Part shown: positions 5,814-6,261 of the stretch, in pieces | How the letters are laid out: the number at the start of each line of letters is the position of its first letter | How positions within the stretch are numbered: the first letter of the stretch is position 1 | Assembly (NCBI GenBank): GCA_023139025.1 | Contig: JAGLOH010000137.1 | Span: forward strand, 1-6,261 | Source of the DNA: Candidatus Heimdallarchaeota archaeon | Lineage (GTDB): Archaea; Asgardarchaeota; Heimdallarchaeia; Heimdallarchaeales; Heimdallarchaeaceae | DNA length: 6,261 bases | Direction: 5' to 3' | The notes under the pieces: generated by a model | Seen by the model: only the letters and a program-made list of their open reading frames with translations | The model's database searches: none | Told to the model about the DNA's origin: nothing | Translations under genes and position numbers: made by a program

Positions 5814-5856
5814 GAGTGAAGTAGGTGTTTTTTTCTTTTAAAGTTTACTCACTCAT
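5812..5856. repeat. Inverted repeat flanking the phosphatase TATA box
   Basis: ATGAGTGA (5812-5819, overlapping the start codon and presumed transcription start) is the exact reverse complement of TCACTCAT (5849-5856). The two arms bracket the TATA box, 29 bp apart. Binding at both arms would cover the promoter, as in archaeal repressor sites, but a chance occurrence cannot be excluded. Confidence 0.3.
5836..5842 (-). promoter_or_regulatory. TATA box of the phosphatase gene
   Basis: The minus strand reads TTTAAAA, centred 26 bp upstream of the ATG at 5813, with GTAAAC just upstream as a possible BRE, similar to the CAAAAC before the asnS box. ACACCTACTTCACTC before the ATG has no Shine-Dalgarno sequence, so a leaderless mRNA is expected. 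Confidence 0.65.
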
Positions 5857-5905
5857 CACTAAAGAATGTAAATATATAGAAATTCAAAAATTAAGTTAGT
5901 GGATG

Positions 5906-6073
5906 TTACTTCTGATTTCCCATTGTTGCTGTAGATAATTTTCGTCTAAGTCTTCTATTGGTGATTTCTGTATTCAGTTTTCGGACACCCCATATAATAA
6001 AACCGGATAAAAGTCCAAAGAAACCAATTACTATGAAAACACTAAATATTGTTGGGATGAATATTGGAGCCAT
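5906..6073 (-). CDS. Small single-helix membrane protein, 55 residues (unrecognised)
   Basis: A short reading frame starts MAPIFIPTIFSVFIVIGF, carries one hydrophobic helix (about 4-30, ending SGFIIWGV) and then a strongly basic, polar tail with NRRLRRKL (39-46), ending MGNQK and TAA at 5906-5908. By the positive-inside rule the tail should lie in the cytoplasm. I do not recognise a family. The layout resembles small membrane-associated subunits or regulators. Support for a real gene comes from the coherent topology, a TATA-like element about 31 bp upstream, and placement in an otherwise empty gap on the same strand as both neighbours. It lies 92 bp upstream of the phosphatase start, which has its own promoter, and 69 bp after the stop of the partial gene at the right edge. 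T-rich sequence after the stop (TTAATTTTTG on the minus strand) may end its transcript. Confidence 0.6.
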   Translation of the reverse strand: MAPIFIPTIFSVFIVIGFFGLLSGFIIWGVRKLNTEITNRRLRRKLSTATMGNQK

Positions 6074-6100
6074 TGTTGTCTAACACCTACTCAAAGAAAA

Positions 6101-6107
6101 TCTTATA
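6101..6107 (-). promoter_or_regulatory. TATA-like element of the small membrane protein gene
   Basis: The minus strand reads TATAAGA, centred 31 bp upstream of the ATG at 6073, giving a predicted leader of about 5 nt. TTTAAAAA just upstream (6118-6111) is a second A/T-rich candidate. No Shine-Dalgarno sequence precedes the ATG (GTGTTAGACAACA). Confidence 0.4.
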
Positions 6108-6142
6108 CATTTTTAAACTTTTATGTTGGAGAATTAATGTCG

Positions 6143-6261
6143 CTAGTTTATGACTATTAAACTATGGGATTCATTTATATGAACATCTACTCGTATTTTG
6201 TCAGATGATTCTAGTGTTAGCTCCCCAGTATTAGAAATACCTCTACATAAATACACTTCAG
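6143..6261 (-). CDS. C-terminal 38 codons of an unidentified protein (continues beyond the window)
   Basis: One minus-strand frame is open from the right edge to TAG at 6145-6143; its last 38 residues include VYLCRGISNTGELTLESSDK and finish NESHSLIVIN. The other two minus frames stop within a few codons of the edge. The alternation of polar and hydrophobic residues suggests beta strands, such as the end of a beta-sandwich domain, but no family can be named from so short a piece. The 69-bp gap and shared strand with the small membrane protein make a common transcript possible. Confidence 0.45.
   Translation of the reverse strand, partial: EVYLCRGISNTGELTLESSDKIRVDVHINESHSLIVIN

Noticed and set aside
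1..6261. CRISPR array, insertion sequence or prophage segment
   Set aside because: There are no regularly spaced direct repeats, no transposase or integrase frame and no terminal repeats flanking a gene block.

Overview
The window reads as a piece of an archaeal chromosome of low GC content. Three things point to archaea. The left edge carries the C-terminal part of what looks like F420-dependent methylene-tetrahydromethanopterin dehydrogenase (Mtd). The asparaginyl-tRNA synthetase is of the short archaeal/eukaryotic type, ending in FPRT..R-YP. Most genes lack a Shine-Dalgarno sequence and instead have an A/T-rich TATA box about 26 bp upstream of the ATG, as expected for leaderless archaeal transcripts. 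Low GC, Mtd and a tubby/LURP-like protein would fit an Asgard or methanogen-related lineage, but the sequence alone does not settle this.

Layout from left to right: the 3' part of mtd (+, cut by the window edge); a convergent gap with terminators for both strands; a probable LURP1/scramblase-like (tubby-fold) protein (-), whose start I place at 1066; asnS (-); a divergent promoter region holding a perfect 13-bp palindrome; a two-gene (+) unit of a stand-alone class II glutamine amidotransferase and a four-helix membrane protein with His/Cys motifs; a 379-bp convergent gap unusually rich in inverted repeats; a secreted, membrane-anchored purple-acid-phosphatase-like enzyme (-); a 55-residue single-helix membrane protein (-); and the last 38 codons of another (-) gene cut by the right edge.

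The genes do not form one obvious pathway. mtd belongs to C1 metabolism, asnS to translation, and the phosphatase acts outside the cell. The amidotransferase/membrane-protein pair is the only clear operon-like unit, and its joint function is unknown. There is no CRISPR array, transposase, tRNA or rRNA that I can recognise. The most unusual parts are the hairpin-rich gap at 3955-4204, the amidotransferase plus cysteine-rich membrane protein pair, and the symmetric elements next to two promoters. None of these amounts to a demonstrated new system.
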